The notes under the pieces are model-generated. The model ran no database searches. It was given only the letters and a program-made list of their open reading frames with translations, and had not been told where the DNA came from. 64,000 nt of DNA from Saccharopolyspora shandongensis (lineage in GTDB: Bacteria; Actinomycetota; Actinomycetes; Mycobacteriales; Pseudonocardiaceae), in the NCBI RefSeq assembly GCF_900106995.1, contig NZ_FNOK01000001.1:1-64000 (forward strand), given 5' to 3'. Below are positions 34,313 through 44,090 of this stretch, in pieces. Position 1 is the first letter of the stretch. Each line of letters begins with the position of its first letter. The position numbers and the translations under genes are program-made.

Positions 34313-35443
34313 TCACACCTTCGTCCAGGAGCGGTTGCGGGCGGAGCGGAGGACGGCGTCGACCAGCCGGGCCGATCGCAGGCCGTCCTCGAACGTGGGC
34401 AGCCCCTCCGGGCTGCCGCCGTCGATCGCGGCGTAGGTGTCCGCGACGAACGCTTCGAAGCACTGCGCGTACCCCTGCGCGTGCCCGGCGGGCAGTTTCG
34501 ACAACCGGCGTTGCTCGGGCGAGCCGTGCTCGGGGTCGCGGACCAGGATGCGGTTGCCGTCCGCGCCGCCGAGCCAGATCCGCTCGGGCTCCTCCTGGTC
34601 GAACACGGCGCTGCCCAGCGCGCCGTCCAGCTCGAACCACAGCCGGTTCTTCCGGCCCGCGGCGACCTGCGAGATCGTCGCCGAGCCGAGCACGCCGGCG
34701 GCGGTGCGCAGCAGCAGCGCGGCCGAATCCTCGGTGCTGACCTCGACCCGGTCGCCGGCGACCTCGGTGGGTCCGGCGAAGGTCGGCCCGGCCGCCGCCG
34801 GGCGAGTGGGGACCACAATGGACAGTTCGGCGAGCACGTCGGTGAACGTCTCGCCGGAAACCCACTGGACCAGGTCGCACCAGTGCGACCCGATGTCGGC
34901 GAACGCCCGCGACGGCCCGCCGAGCCCCGGATCGACCCGCCAGCTCGACGCGTCCGGCGAGAGCATCCAGTCCTGCAGGTAGCTGCCGTGCAGCAGGTTC
35001 CAGGCGCCGAACTCGCCGGCCTGCCGCCGGGCGCGGATCTCCCGCACCACCGGGTGGTAGCGGTAGACGAACGGAACCGCCGCCACCAGGCCGCTTTCCG
35101 CCGCCGCGGCGGTCATCCGCTCGGCCTCCGCCGTCGAAATGCCCAGCGGCTTCTCGCAGATCACGTGCTTTCCGGCGCGCAGGGCGGCCTCCGCGAACGG
35201 CGCGTGCGTGGCGTTCGGCGTGCACACGTGGACCACGTCGACGCGGTCGTCGGCCAGCACCTCGGCGAGGTCCTGGTACGCGGCCACGCCCCAGCCCGCC
35301 GCCACCTGCTGCGAACGCTGCGGGGACGACGCCAGGACGCCGACCACCTCGGCGCCCTCGAGGATCGCCGCGCGGCGGTGCACGTCGCCGATCATCCCGG
35401 CGCCCAGGATCGCCACGCCTCGCCCGGAAGGTGCAGGGCTCAC
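34313..35443 (-). CDS. Gfo/Idh/MocA-family oxidoreductase, 1
   Basis: This 376-residue NAD(P)-dependent sugar dehydrogenase has the Rossmann motif GAGMIG near the N-terminus, the VICEKPLG block with the catalytic Lys, and GGPSRAFADIGSHWCDL in the C-terminal domain. The GTG at 35443 follows GGAGG. It is first in a minus-strand operon with two epimerases and divergent from the ROK regulator, which also faces the ABC importer operon. It is a likely catalyst of reversible sugar C3 or C1 oxidation. Confidence 0.88.
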   Translation of the reverse strand: MSPAPSGRGVAILGAGMIGDVHRRAAILEGAEVVGVLASSPQRSQQVAAGWGVAAYQDLAEVLADDRVDVVHVCTPNATHAPFAEAALRAGKHVICEKPLGISTAEAERMTAAAAESGLVAAVPFVYRYHPVVREIRARRQAGEFGAWNLLHGSYLQDWMLSPDASSWRVDPGLGGPSRAFADIGSHWCDLVQWVSGETFTDVLAELSIVVPTRPAAAGPTFAGPTEVAGDRVEVSTEDSAALLLRTAAGVLGSATISQVAAGRKNRLWFELDGALGSAVFDQEEPERIWLGGADGNRILVRDPEHGSPEQRRLSKLPAGHAQGYAQCFEAFVADTYAAIDGGSPEGLPTFEDGLRSARLVDAVLRSARNRSWTKV

Positions 35444-35603
35444 GAGGAGCCTCCTTCGGTTGGAACTGTTGACAACTGCGGGTGTCTCACGCCCGAATTT
35501 CGTCGTGGTCAAAACTAGATCGCCGGCTTTACGTCGGCAATATCTGTGATTTATTTTCTTTTCGGTCATTAATCGAATGCGTGCCACGACGGGAGCAGCG
35601 ACG

Positions 35604-36839
35604 ATGGGGTGGGAACCGGTCCGGTTGGCGGTGCCGAGGACGTCCGGGCGGGCCGACGGCAACCTGGTGCACAGCGGGCTGGCCCGGCTGATCGCGTCGG
35701 GAGCAGCGGAAACGCGGGTCGAACTGGTGCGCGCCACGGGCCTCGCTCGGTCCACGGTCAACAGCCACCTCGACGCGTTGATCGCGACGGGTGTGGTCGT
35801 CGAACGCGGCCCGGTGGGCAGCGGCGGGCGCGGCCGGCCCGCGCACCGGCTGGCGATCGCGCCGCGCGCCGGGGTCGTGCTGGCCGCCGACGTCGGCGTG
35901 CACAGCACCCGGCTGGCGGTCGCCGATCTGGGCCAGGACGTGCTCGCCGAACGGCAGGTGGCGCTGGACATCGCCGACGGCCCGGAGCATTCGCTGGACG
36001 TGCTCACCAAGCACCTGCACGACCTGCTGGGCGACTCCAGGATCGCGCGGGACGAGGTGAAGGCGCTGGTGATGGGCTTACCGGGGCCGGTCGATCCGCG
36101 GCTGGGGATGCCGGTGCGACCGCCGATCATGCCCGGCTGGGACGGCTTCCCGGTCGGCGACGCGATGGCCGAGCGGTTCGGCTGCACGGCGTCGGTGGAC
36201 AACGACGTGAACCTGATGGCCCTCGGCGAAGCCCGCGCCCTCCCGCCGGAGGAATCTCCCCTGCTGTTCCTGAAGATCGGCACCGGCATCGGCGGCGGCA
36301 TCGTGTCCGCCGGCGGGGAGCTGCACCGGGGCTCCGACGGCGCGGCGGGCGACATCGGGCACATCCGGGTGCCCGGCGCGGACGACGTGGTCTGCCAGTG
36401 CGGCAACGTCGGCTGCGTGGAGGCCGTCGCGTCGGCCGAGGCGGTGATCCGGGCGCTGCGCACCGAGAACGGCGGCCCGCAGAGCACCGAGGATCTCGCG
36501 CGGCTGCTGCGCGACGGCGATGCGACGGCCGTGCGCCAGGTCCGCTCGGCCGCCGCGACGATCGGCGAGGTGGTGGCGATGCTGGTGCACTTCTACAACC
36601 CGAAGCGGATCGTCCTCGGTGGACTCATCACCGCCGCCGGCGACGACATGCTCGCCGGTATCCGCGGCGTCGTCTACCGGCGCGCGCTCCCGCTGGCCAC
36701 CCGGAACCTGACGCTGGTCAACAGCGCGCTGGGCCGCTCCGCCGGGCTCGCGGGCGCGGTGGTCGCCGCGATCGAGGACGTGCTGTCGCCGGACGGGATC
36801 TACCGGCTGATGCTTGACACGCCGCAGTCGCGCGGCTAA
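35604..36839 (+). CDS. ROK-family transcriptional repressor
   Basis: This ~411-residue ROK protein has an N-terminal HTH (ETRVELVRATGLARSTVNSHLDALIATG) and a sugar-kinase-like C-terminal domain with GTGIGGGIVSAGGELHRG and the zinc motif CQCGNVGCVE. ATG 35604 is chosen because GGGAG is 8 nt upstream; an ATG at 35577 lacks one. It lies between the divergent dehydrogenase operon and the ABC importer operon and probably controls both. The 160-nt region ahead is AT-rich and includes GTTGACAAC at 35468-35476. Confidence 0.9.
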   Translation: MGWEPVRLAVPRTSGRADGNLVHSGLARLIASGAAETRVELVRATGLARSTVNSHLDALIATGVVVERGPVGSGGRGRPAHRLAIAPRAGVVLAADVGVHSTRLAVADLGQDVLAERQVALDIADGPEHSLDVLTKHLHDLLGDSRIARDEVKALVMGLPGPVDPRLGMPVRPPIMPGWDGFPVGDAMAERFGCTASVDNDVNLMALGEARALPPEESPLLFLKIGTGIGGGIVSAGGELHRGSDGAAGDIGHIRVPGADDVVCQCGNVGCVEAVASAEAVIRALRTENGGPQSTEDLARLLRDGDATAVRQVRSAAATIGEVVAMLVHFYNPKRIVLGGLITAAGDDMLAGIRGVVYRRALPLATRNLTLVNSALGRSAGLAGAVVAAIEDVLSPDGIYRLMLDTPQSRG

Positions 36840-36934
36840 CTATTTGAGCCGTCTCACGCCGCAGTTCTGCCCCGGAACCGGGACGCCGACGCGCGATCCC
36901 GATGTCCCGAACCGCGAAGCGGAGATGATCATCG

Positions 36935-38218
36935 ATGAGGCTGAGAAGCGCCGCGTCCCAAGCAATCGCCGTGACCACCGTGCTCGCGCTCACGGGCTGC
37001 GCGGGCGGATCGCCCGGCGGCCCGACCGCCGAGCAGGCGCCCGACGCGAAGGTCGTCGAACCGGCCGCCGCGCAGGGCGCCGCGGGCGAGGTGACCGCCT
37101 GCGGCATCCGGGACACCGGGGTGTTCAAGACGCTGACGGAATCCTTCAACGCCAAGGGAACCGGCGTCACCGCACGCTACGTCGAGCTCGGCCAGGACAC
37201 CGACGCCGCGCGGGCCCAGGCCATCCAGCGCCTCGAAGGCGGCTCGGCCGAGTGCGACGTCTACCTGATGGACGTCACCTGGGTCAGCGAGTGGGCCGCG
37301 CAGGGCTGGGTGCAGGACCAGACCAAGCTGGTCGAACAGCGCAAGGACGGCTTCATCCCGTCCACATTGGAAACCTCGCGCTACGCGGACCGCTACTGGG
37401 CCACGCCGTTCTACACCAACGCGGGCCTGGTGTTCTACCGCAACGACCGGGTGCCGCCGCCGGCCACCTGGAAGCAGGTGTACGAGCAGGCGAAGCTGGA
37501 CCCGCAGAACAAGGTCGAGATCCAGGCCAAGCAGTACGAGGGCCTCACGGTGAACTTCCTCGAAATGCTGTACTCCGCGGGCGGTTCCGTGCTCGACGAG
37601 AACGGCACCATCACCATCGACTCGCCGCAGACCCGCGCGGTGCTGAACCTGATGGCCGACGGGGTGCGCTCCGGCGCCGTCGACCGCGGCTCGCTGACCT
37701 ACGACGAGGACGCGTCGCGACGCGTCTACGAATCCGGCGCAGCAGGCTACCTCCGCCAGTGGCCCAGCGCGTACAAGCTGATCCAGCAGACCGCCTCCGG
37801 CCCGGGTACCGCCGTCGCGCCGCTGCCCGCGTTCGACGAGAACAGCAAGCCGTCGGCCGTGCTGGGCGGCTGGAACTGGGCCATCGCCGCCGCCTCCGAC
37901 AACGTCGGCGGGGCCGTGGCGTTCATCGACCACGCCACCGGCCCGGAGTTCCAGAAGACGATGGCGCTCAAGCACGCCCAGGCGCCCGTCGTGGCGAGCA
38001 CCTACGACGACGCCGAGGTGCAGGCCGCGCTCCCGTTCATCACGCAGCTGAAGCAGTCCGTGATCAGCGCCAAGCCGCGACCGAAGTCGCCGGTGTACGC
38101 GCAGATCTCGAAGGCCATCAACAGCAACGTCTACCCCGTGCTGGCCGGACAGGTCGACGTCGAGACCGCGGTAAAGAAGATGGCAGCGGACATCAAGACC
38201 GCCCAGGAAACCTTCTAG
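36935..38218 (+). CDS. ABC transporter sugar-binding lipoprotein
   Basis: This 427-residue extracellular solute-binding protein of family 1 has a signal peptide with lipobox LTGC (Cys22) and mature blocks such as YWATPFYTNAGLVFYRNDRVPPPATW and FPSA-type hinge segments. It is anchored to the outer face of the membrane and delivers an oligosaccharide or sugar to the permeases that follow. It is first in an operon with two permeases, a dehydrogenase and ThuA. Confidence 0.9.
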   Translation: MRLRSAASQAIAVTTVLALTGCAGGSPGGPTAEQAPDAKVVEPAAAQGAAGEVTACGIRDTGVFKTLTESFNAKGTGVTARYVELGQDTDAARAQAIQRLEGGSAECDVYLMDVTWVSEWAAQGWVQDQTKLVEQRKDGFIPSTLETSRYADRYWATPFYTNAGLVFYRNDRVPPPATWKQVYEQAKLDPQNKVEIQAKQYEGLTVNFLEMLYSAGGSVLDENGTITIDSPQTRAVLNLMADGVRSGAVDRGSLTYDEDASRRVYESGAAGYLRQWPSAYKLIQQTASGPGTAVAPLPAFDENSKPSAVLGGWNWAIAAASDNVGGAVAFIDHATGPEFQKTMALKHAQAPVVASTYDDAEVQAALPFITQLKQSVISAKPRPKSPVYAQISKAINSNVYPVLAGQVDVETAVKKMAADIKTAQETF

Positions 38219-38227
38219 GGGCGTCAC

Positions 38228-39148
38228 ATGACCACCCTGACGAAGCCGAAGAAGCAACGCGTCGGCCACCAGCAGCGGCGCACCGCCGTGCTGATGGTCT
38301 CGCCCGCGCTGGTCGTCATGTTCCTGGTGGCGGCGGTCCCGATCGGCTACGCGATCTGGCTTTCGCTGAACGTCTACAGCGTGCGGCAGGCCGGCCTGTC
38401 GAAGTTCGTCGGCCTGGGCAACTACCTGGAGGCGCTGGTCTCCCCGGCGTGGTGGCACGCCTTCGGGCAGACTTTCCTGTTCGCGTTCGTCTCGGTGGGC
38501 CTGGAAGTGGTGCTCGGGGTCGCGATGGCGCTGCTGCTCAACATGGCCTTCCGCGGCCGGGGACTGCTCCGCTCCACGCTGCTCATCCCCTACGCCGTGC
38601 TCACCGTGGTCAGCGCCATCACCTGGCAGGCCATGTTCGAGTCGAACCTCGGCCTGGTGACCGGGATCCTGCGCGGGCTGGGGCTGCCCGGCGGCGACAT
38701 GGTGTGGCTGGCCGAGCCGGGCTACGCCATGGCGGTCATCATCATCGCCGATGTCTGGAAGACCGCGCCGTTCGTGGCGCTGCTCGTGCTGGCCGGCCTG
38801 CAGGTCATCCCCGCCGACGTCTACGAGGCCGCCGACCTCGACGGCGCCGGCCGATGGCAGGCGTTCTGGCACGTCACGCTGCCGCTGCTGCGCCCGGCGA
38901 TCGCGCTCGCCGCGATCTTCCGGCTGCTGGACGCGTTGCGGATCTTCGACCTGCCGTTCGTGCTCACCAAGGGCGCCAACGGGACGCAGACGATGTCCAT
39001 GCTCGCCTACCAGGAACTCCGCGACGGCAGGCTGATCGGGCAGGGCTCGGCGCTGTCCATCCTGACCTTCTGCACCGTGATGGTGGTGTCACTGGTGTAC
39101 ATCCGCTTCGCCGGGGGCAACATCCGCGACGTCTCCAGGGAGAGCTGA
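38228..39148 (+). CDS. ABC transporter permease, MalF/UgpA type
   Basis: This 306-residue inner-membrane permease has about six helices and the cytoplasmic EAA loop YEAADLDGAGRWQAFWHVTLPLLRP, which docks the ATPase. It starts 10 nt after the binding-protein stop, and its TGA overlaps the next ATG. No ATPase gene is in the operon, so it presumably uses a shared MsiK-type ATPase as is common in actinomycete sugar importers. Confidence 0.92.
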   Translation: MTTLTKPKKQRVGHQQRRTAVLMVSPALVVMFLVAAVPIGYAIWLSLNVYSVRQAGLSKFVGLGNYLEALVSPAWWHAFGQTFLFAFVSVGLEVVLGVAMALLLNMAFRGRGLLRSTLLIPYAVLTVVSAITWQAMFESNLGLVTGILRGLGLPGGDMVWLAEPGYAMAVIIIADVWKTAPFVALLVLAGLQVIPADVYEAADLDGAGRWQAFWHVTLPLLRPAIALAAIFRLLDALRIFDLPFVLTKGANGTQTMSMLAYQELRDGRLIGQGSALSILTFCTVMVVSLVYIRFAGGNIRDVSRES

Positions 39149-40041
39149 TGGCGATGGTCCTCGAAACCCCGAAACCCGCCCCACCACGGCCCGCGCCCCG
39201 GCAGCGCGGGCGGGCGGACCGGAACCGGTTGCGGCCGGTGACGATGGTGTTCGTCGCGCTGGTCATGCTGGGCTCGCTGGTACCGTTCTACTGGCTGATC
39301 AACACGTCGCTGAAGAGCGGCGCCGACCTGTCCTCGGGCAGCCTCTACCCCACCGATCCGTCGCTGCAGAACTACCTCGACGTCATCCACAACGGCAATT
39401 TCCTCACCGCGCTGGGCAATTCGGTGCTGGTCGGCGTCGTCACCACGGCGCTGGCGCTGCTGTTCGCGTCGTTCGCCGCCTACGCGCTGGCGCGGCTGAA
39501 GCTGCCGCGCAAGGGCCTGATCCTGGGCCTCGTCCTGTCCGTCACCACGTTCCCGGTCATCGCGATCGCCGCGCCGATGTTCAAGATCTGGAGCGATATC
39601 GGCCTCTACGACACGCTGGCCGGGCTGATCATCCCGAAGCTCACCTTCGCGCTGCCGATGGCGATCTTCGTGCTCACCTCGTTCTTCCGCGAAATCCCGT
39701 TCGAACTAGAGGAATCGGCGCTGATCGACGGGGCCACGCCGTTCCAGGCGTTCCGCAAGATCATCCTCCCGCTGGCGGTACCGGGCCTGGCCACCACGGC
39801 GATCCTGGTGTTCATCTCGGTGTGGAACGAGTTCCTGCTCGCCGTCACGCTCACCTCCACCCCGGCGGCGCGCACCGTCCCGGTCGCCATCGCGTTCTTC
39901 GCCGGCACCAACGAGTTCGAGCAACCGATCGGCACCATCAGCGCGGCCTCGGTGCTGGTGACCATCCCGCTGCTGGTCGTGGTGCTGATCTTCCAGAAGC
40001 GCATCGTCGCCGGCCTGACCGCCGGTGCCATCAAGGGCTGA
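39148..40041 (+). CDS. ABC transporter permease, MalG/UgpE type
   Basis: This 297-residue permease partners the previous one and has the EAA loop EESALIDGATPFQAFRKIILPLAVPG. The first ~35 residues are a Pro/Arg-rich cytoplasmic tail. Its ATG overlaps the upstream TGA by one base. It belongs to the carbohydrate uptake transporter-1 type. Confidence 0.92.
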   Translation: MAMVLETPKPAPPRPAPRQRGRADRNRLRPVTMVFVALVMLGSLVPFYWLINTSLKSGADLSSGSLYPTDPSLQNYLDVIHNGNFLTALGNSVLVGVVTTALALLFASFAAYALARLKLPRKGLILGLVLSVTTFPVIAIAAPMFKIWSDIGLYDTLAGLIIPKLTFALPMAIFVLTSFFREIPFELEESALIDGATPFQAFRKIILPLAVPGLATTAILVFISVWNEFLLAVTLTSTPAARTVPVAIAFFAGTNEFEQPIGTISAASVLVTIPLLVVVLIFQKRIVAGLTAGAIKG

Positions 40042-40073
40042 ATCCACCTGATACAACGAAGGAGCCACATCCC

Positions 40074-41159
40074 ATGAGTGACCCCACGCTTCGGGTCGGA
40101 GTCATCGGCATCGGCTGGGCCGGCCAGCAGGCGCTCGCCGCCTACCAGGCGCTCCCGGACGTCGAGATCGTGGCGATCGCCGGGCAGGAGGCGGACCTGC
40201 TCGCCTCGCTCGGCGAGCAGTACGGCGCGAAGCACCTGTTCGAGAGCTGGGAGAAGCTCATCGAGGTACCGGGCCTGGACGCGGTCAGCATCGCCGTCCC
40301 GACCTTCCTGCACGCGCCGATCGCCATCGCCGCGCTCAAGCGCGGCCTGCACGTGCTCAGCGAGAAACCGCTGGCGCGCAACGGAGTCGAGGGCCAGCAG
40401 ATGGTGGACGCCGCGCGCTCGGCGGGTCGCGTGCTGGACATCGTGTTCAACCACCGGCTGCGCGGCGACATCCAGGCCCTCGGCGAGATCATCCACCGCG
40501 GCGACCTGGGCCGCCCGTACTACGCGAAGGCGTCCTGGATGCGGCGGCGCGGCATCCCGAAGCTGGGCAGCTGGTTCACCAACCAGGAGATGTCCGGCGG
40601 CGGGCCGCTGGCCGACATCGGCGTGCACGTGCTCGACTACTCGCTGTTCCTGCTCGGCGAGCCGCGCGTGACCTCGGTCAGCGCGGTCACCTACGCCGAG
40701 CTCGGGCACCGCGACATCGGCGAGATGAAGTGGAGCGCCAAGAGCGAGGCCGACTCGAAGTTCGAGGTCGAGGACTTCGCGGCGGCGTTCCTCCGCCTGG
40801 AGAGCGGCGGCACGCTCGTGCTGGAGACCTCGTGGGCGGCGTTCCGGGATCCGCTCGACCTGATCGACTTCAGCGTCCTGGGCACCGACGGCGGCGCCGA
40901 GCTGCGAGCCGCCGGCGCGACCAAGGCCAAGGTCGGCGACCTGCGCGTGTACCGGGACGTCGACGGCGAGATCGCGGACTACACCCCGCCCGCCGAGCCG
41001 GGCCGCGCGCACGCCGGGGTCGTGGAGAACTTCGTCCGCGTGCTGCGGAACCCGGCCGAGTGGGCCGCCAACGACGGTTCGATCGCGCTGAAGCGCGCCC
41101 GGGTGATCGACGCCTGCTACCAGTCCGCCGCCGAGAAGAAGGAGATCACGGTCGCATGA
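40074..41159 (+). CDS. Gfo/Idh/MocA-family oxidoreductase, 2
   Basis: This 361-residue dehydrogenase has GIGWAGQQ for NAD(P) binding, [10 protein letters not shown] with the catalytic Lys, and [24 protein letters not shown] at 40058-40064 fixes the ATG. The next gene encodes ThuA and overlaps its stop. In rhizobia, ThuA and ThuB (also Gfo/Idh-like) act on 3-keto-disaccharides such as keto-trehalose. A similar keto-sugar route is plausible here but unproven. Confidence 0.9.
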   Translation: MSDPTLRVGVIGIGWAGQQALAAYQALPDVEIVAIAGQEADLLASLGEQYGAKHLFESWEKLIEVPGLDAVSIAVPTFLHAPIAIAALKRGLHVLSEKPLARNGVEGQQMVDAARSAGRVLDIVFNHRLRGDIQALGEIIHRGDLGRPYYAKASWMRRRGIPKLGSWFTNQEMSGGGPLADIGVHVLDYSLFLLGEPRVTSVSAVTYAELGHRDIGEMKWSAKSEADSKFEVEDFAAAFLRLESGGTLVLETSWAAFRDPLDLIDFSVLGTDGGAELRAAGATKAKVGDLRVYRDVDGEIADYTPPAEPGRAHAGVVENFVRVLRNPAEWAANDGSIALKRARVIDACYQSAAEKKEITVA

Positions 41160-41899
41160 GTCCGCTTCGCATCACCGTCTGGAACGAAGGCGTCCACGAG
41201 TCCACTGAGGACCCTGCCGGGATGGCGGAGTACTACCCCGGCGGCATCCACGGCGCCATCGCCGCCGGGATCGGCGAGCAGCTGCCGGACGCGACGGTGC
41301 GCACCGCGCTGCTCAGCGACCCGGAGCACGGGCTGCCCGAGGAGGTGCTGGCCGACACCGACGTGCTGCTGTGGTGGGGCCACAAGGCGCACGGGCGGGT
41401 CGACGACGAGGTGGTCGACCGGGTGCAGCGGCACGTGCTCGGCGGGATGGGCCTGCTGGTGCTGCACTCCGGGCACTTCTCCAAGATCTTCACCCGGCTG
41501 CTCGGCACCACCTGCTCGCTGAGCTGGCGCAACGCCGCCGAACGCGAGGTGGTGTGGACGGTCGACCCGACGCACCCGATCGCCGAAGGCGTGCCGAATC
41601 CGCTGGTGATCCCCGAGCAGGAGACCTACGGAGAGTTCTTCGACATCCCGGCGCCGGACGAGCTGATCTTCATCAGCTCCTTCACGGGCGGAGAGGTGTT
41701 CCGCTCGGGCGTGACGTTCAACCGGGGCCGCGGCCGGATCTTCTACTTCAGCCCCGGCGACGAACGCTACCCGGTGTACAACCAACCGGAGATCCGGCGA
41801 GTCCTGGCCAACGGCATCCGCTGGGCGGCCCAACCCGAGATCCCGCGCACGGCGCCCAGCGTCTCCAACCCACCCCGCGACTGGTACCTCGCGGAATAG
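41156..41899 (+). CDS. ThuA-domain protein (trehalose-utilisation type)
   Basis: This 247-residue ThuA/GATase-like fold has [36 protein letters not shown] and a C-terminal [18 protein letters not shown]. ThuA proteins are small soluble enzymes linked to keto-disaccharide breakdown; mechanism is poorly defined. ATG overlaps the preceding stop (ATGA). It is the last gene of the operon and is followed by the terminator at 41911. Confidence 0.9.
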   Translation: MSPLRITVWNEGVHESTEDPAGMAEYYPGGIHGAIAAGIGEQLPDATVRTALLSDPEHGLPEEVLADTDVLLWWGHKAHGRVDDEVVDRVQRHVLGGMGLLVLHSGHFSKIFTRLLGTTCSLSWRNAAEREVVWTVDPTHPIAEGVPNPLVIPEQETYGEFFDIPAPDELIFISSFTGGEVFRSGVTFNRGRGRIFYFSPGDERYPVYNQPEIRRVLANGIRWAAQPEIPRTAPSVSNPPRDWYLAE

Positions 41900-41910
41900 A
41901 TCGAGCACGA

Positions 41911-41949
41911 AAGGCACCTTTCACCAACGTATTTGGTGAAAGGTGCCTT
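41911..41949. terminator. Bidirectional hairpin terminator
   Basis: AAGGCACCTTTCACCAA (41911-41927) pairs perfectly with TTGGTGAAAGGTGCCTT (41933-41949) around CGTAT. It lies 11 nt after the ThuA stop and 35 nt from the stop of the convergent XRE gene. Confidence 0.85.
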
Positions 41950-41984
41950 CGACCTCGCTTCCGAACCTCTCGCTTGGCGTCGGC

Positions 41985-43184
41985 TCAGATCTGGATCCTG
42001 GCCCAGCGCGCAAATCCGGCGAGGGAAGTCGTGGCGCGTCGGTCGGCGGTCGCGAGCGCACGAACGGTCTCGCGCACGGACGGGTGCATGCGGGTGTGAT
42101 GGGGTGAGACCCGGCGCGCCATGTTGAGTTCTCCGAGCGCTTTTTCCCGGTCGCCGTGCAGCATCCACGCACGTGCTTGGTCGATGTGGTGATGCCCCAC
42201 GCGTTCCGGGCGTGTCGCGTCCGCGACGGCTACGCGACTGGCGCGAGTCACGGCCTCGGTACCGTCGTTGCGCTCCACCGGAACCGCGCACCAGTGGATC
42301 ACGACGTTGAGCTCGCTGGCATCGGTGTTGTAGTACGGGGCCGTCACCGCGCCCAGGGAGACTCTTGTTCGCGCTTCCCGGATGTGATCGTCGGCGCGTT
42401 CGCCGTCACCGTTGCGCGCCGCCATGACCGCTGCGCGGAGATGCAGTTGTGCCGCGACGCCATGAGCTGCGGCGTCGGGCCGTTGATCCTCGACGTGTCG
42501 CAGGGCGCGATCGAGCAACCGCAGCCCAGCCGCGTAGTGGCCGTTATGCAGGAAGTGCGTCGACCGGTGCCAGTCGGACACCGCACTCCGAAGCGGGTCA
42601 CCGGTCGCGGTCGCGAGCACCACGTGCCGCTCGGAGGCGGTTGCGGCGATGTCGGGGTGATCAAACCGGCCTCCGACGGTCGCGGCGAGCCGATACGCGT
42701 CGTGCAGCAGGGCGCGGTTCCGCTCACCCTGCCACGTCGTCGGTGATGTCTCGGCGACGTGCACGAAGAGATGGTGAAGCACCTGCGGGAGAATCATCGC
42801 CAGTTCGGCGTACTTCTGAGCCCTGCGAAAGGACTCGGCTCGATCGAGTTGCTTCCGGATGCTCTCCGGGTTCAGGGCCGGTTCCGCTGGTTGCGGGTCG
42901 TTGAAGCACTGAAGTGCTTCCCGCAGTTCGGAAATCCCCGAAGCTTCGCCGTGGAGCCCGGAAATGTTGTCGGCGACCTGTACGCCGTAGAGTTCGCGGA
43001 CCTCTACCCCGAACACCGACGCACAAGCGGCGACGAAGGCCGGGCTCGGCGACGTCCTTCCTTGTTCGACCTTCTTGACCAAGCTCGTCGAGACGAAGAT
43101 GCGCCCCGCCAGCTGCGCCTGGGTCCACCCGGCCAGCTTGCGGAGCCGACCGATCCTGGCCCCCGCTCCCGCATCCGCGTTCAT
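41985..43184 (-). CDS. XRE-family HTH regulator with helical C-terminal domain
   Basis: This 399-residue protein has an N-terminal HTH (GARIGRLRKLAGWTQAQLAGRIFVSTSLVKKVEQGRTSPS) followed by ~330 residues of TPR-like helices. This architecture is abundant in actinomycetes, where it often pairs with a small secretion or DUF397-type protein. Here it is divergent from a zinc-ribbon protein and an unknown protein. The C-terminal domain may sense a peptide or partner protein. Codon bias is slightly weaker than in the metabolic neighbours. Confidence 0.88.
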   Translation of the reverse strand: MNADAGAGARIGRLRKLAGWTQAQLAGRIFVSTSLVKKVEQGRTSPSPAFVAACASVFGVEVRELYGVQVADNISGLHGEASGISELREALQCFNDPQPAEPALNPESIRKQLDRAESFRRAQKYAELAMILPQVLHHLFVHVAETSPTTWQGERNRALLHDAYRLAATVGGRFDHPDIAATASERHVVLATATGDPLRSAVSDWHRSTHFLHNGHYAAGLRLLDRALRHVEDQRPDAAAHGVAAQLHLRAAVMAARNGDGERADDHIREARTRVSLGAVTAPYYNTDASELNVVIHWCAVPVERNDGTEAVTRASRVAVADATRPERVGHHHIDQARAWMLHGDREKALGELNMARRVSPHHTRMHPSVRETVRALATADRRATTSLAGFARWARIQI

Positions 43185-43261
43185 ACCGGCATTGCCCCTT
43201 CCTTGTCCCTCCAGATCACTAGTAACTCATAGTGTCGATGATGTCACAGGAGGTGATCACA

Positions 43262-43507
43262 TTGTTGATGTCCCGATCGCATCGGTTCAGCTGGCAACCG
43301 GGTGACGGCGCGCGGCACGCGACCGCCGACGAGCGCCCCCATCGAGGCCGGCCGGTGGGCACGCGGATCAGCACGTTGTGCGGCACGCAGGTTCTCTCCG
43401 ACGAATCGGTCGAGGCGTGGCTGTGGGTTACCTGCCCTCGCTGCAACATCGAGGCGCACAAGCTCGCGGGGATTCCAATGCCGGGAGCGGCCGATGAACT
43501 GCACTGA
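43262..43507 (+). CDS. Small zinc-ribbon-like protein divergent from XRE regulator
   Basis: This ~81-residue protein has HRFSWQPGDGARHA at the N-terminus, TLCGTQVLS in the middle and WLWVTCPRCNIEAHKLAGI, giving one Cys plus a CxxC followed by His, a likely zinc site. TTG 43262 is favoured because a near-perfect AGGAGG is 8 nt upstream; a GTG at 43232 would put the Shine-Dalgarno inside the gene. Such small proteins regularly accompany XRE regulators in actinomycetes; function is unknown. Confidence 0.65.
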   Translation: MLMSRSHRFSWQPGDGARHATADERPHRGRPVGTRISTLCGTQVLSDESVEAWLWVTCPRCNIEAHKLAGIPMPGAADELH

Positions 43508-43964
43508 AGTTGATGAGCTGCTGCGCGAGCTGCGCCGTCGTGGTGGGGTGTTCTACGCGTTCGGCCCGAAGGATGACCCCGAGGTGGTCGTTCATGCGCA
43601 CTTGTGGCCCACCTGCGCGGATGTTGTGATCCTGCGCGGAGAGGACGATGCGACGGCCTACCGGACACCAACGATGCCGGGAGCGGATGTGTTCGCTCCT
43701 GTGCTGGTGTCGTGGCAGTACCACGCTCCCGCCGCGTGGACGCTGCGTGCGGTGCTGACGCTGCCGACTCCGGGCGATGTTCATGCACCGATCTCGGTGC
43801 TGAAACCTGATCCGCTGTGCTTCCTGGCTCTTGATCTCCGGCGGCCGGTCACCATTCGCTCGACGCCGCACACCGAGCCGCCACTGCCACGCCGTGCCGA
43901 CGACGTCGAGCGATTGCTACCGACGTCGGAACCGTCGTACCCACCAACAATCAGGGCGCGCTGA
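43494..43964 (+). CDS. Hypothetical protein of XRE/zinc-ribbon trio
   Basis: This 156-residue soluble protein overlaps the zinc-ribbon gene by 14 nt with GGGAGCGG upstream, so the two are translationally coupled. Visible features are ELLRELRRRGGVFYAFGPKDDPEVVVHAHLWPTCADVVILRGEDDATAYRTP and LVSWQYHAPAAWTLRAVLTLP, an alpha/beta pattern without known motifs. The C-terminus is Pro-rich. I do not recognise the family. Confidence 0.6.
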   Translation: MNCTEVDELLRELRRRGGVFYAFGPKDDPEVVVHAHLWPTCADVVILRGEDDATAYRTPTMPGADVFAPVLVSWQYHAPAAWTLRAVLTLPTPGDVHAPISVLKPDPLCFLALDLRRPVTIRSTPHTEPPLPRRADDVERLLPTSEPSYPPTIRAR

Positions 43965-43993
43965 CGCTAAGGGCTTGCCGCAGCTCTAGACGC

Positions 43994-44036
43994 GGTGGGG
44001 GCACCTTGGCCGACTCCCCACCAAGGTGCCCCCACC
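43994..44036. terminator. Bidirectional hairpin terminator
   Basis: GGTGGGGGCACCTTGG (43994-44009) pairs with CCAAGGTGCCCCCACC (44021-44036) over an 11-nt loop, between two convergent genes ending at 43964 and 44091. Confidence 0.85.
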
Positions 44037-44090
44037 GACACCGACCTGCTGCTCATGAACCTTGCCGAGGTCAGGCCCCTCGTCTCGTTG

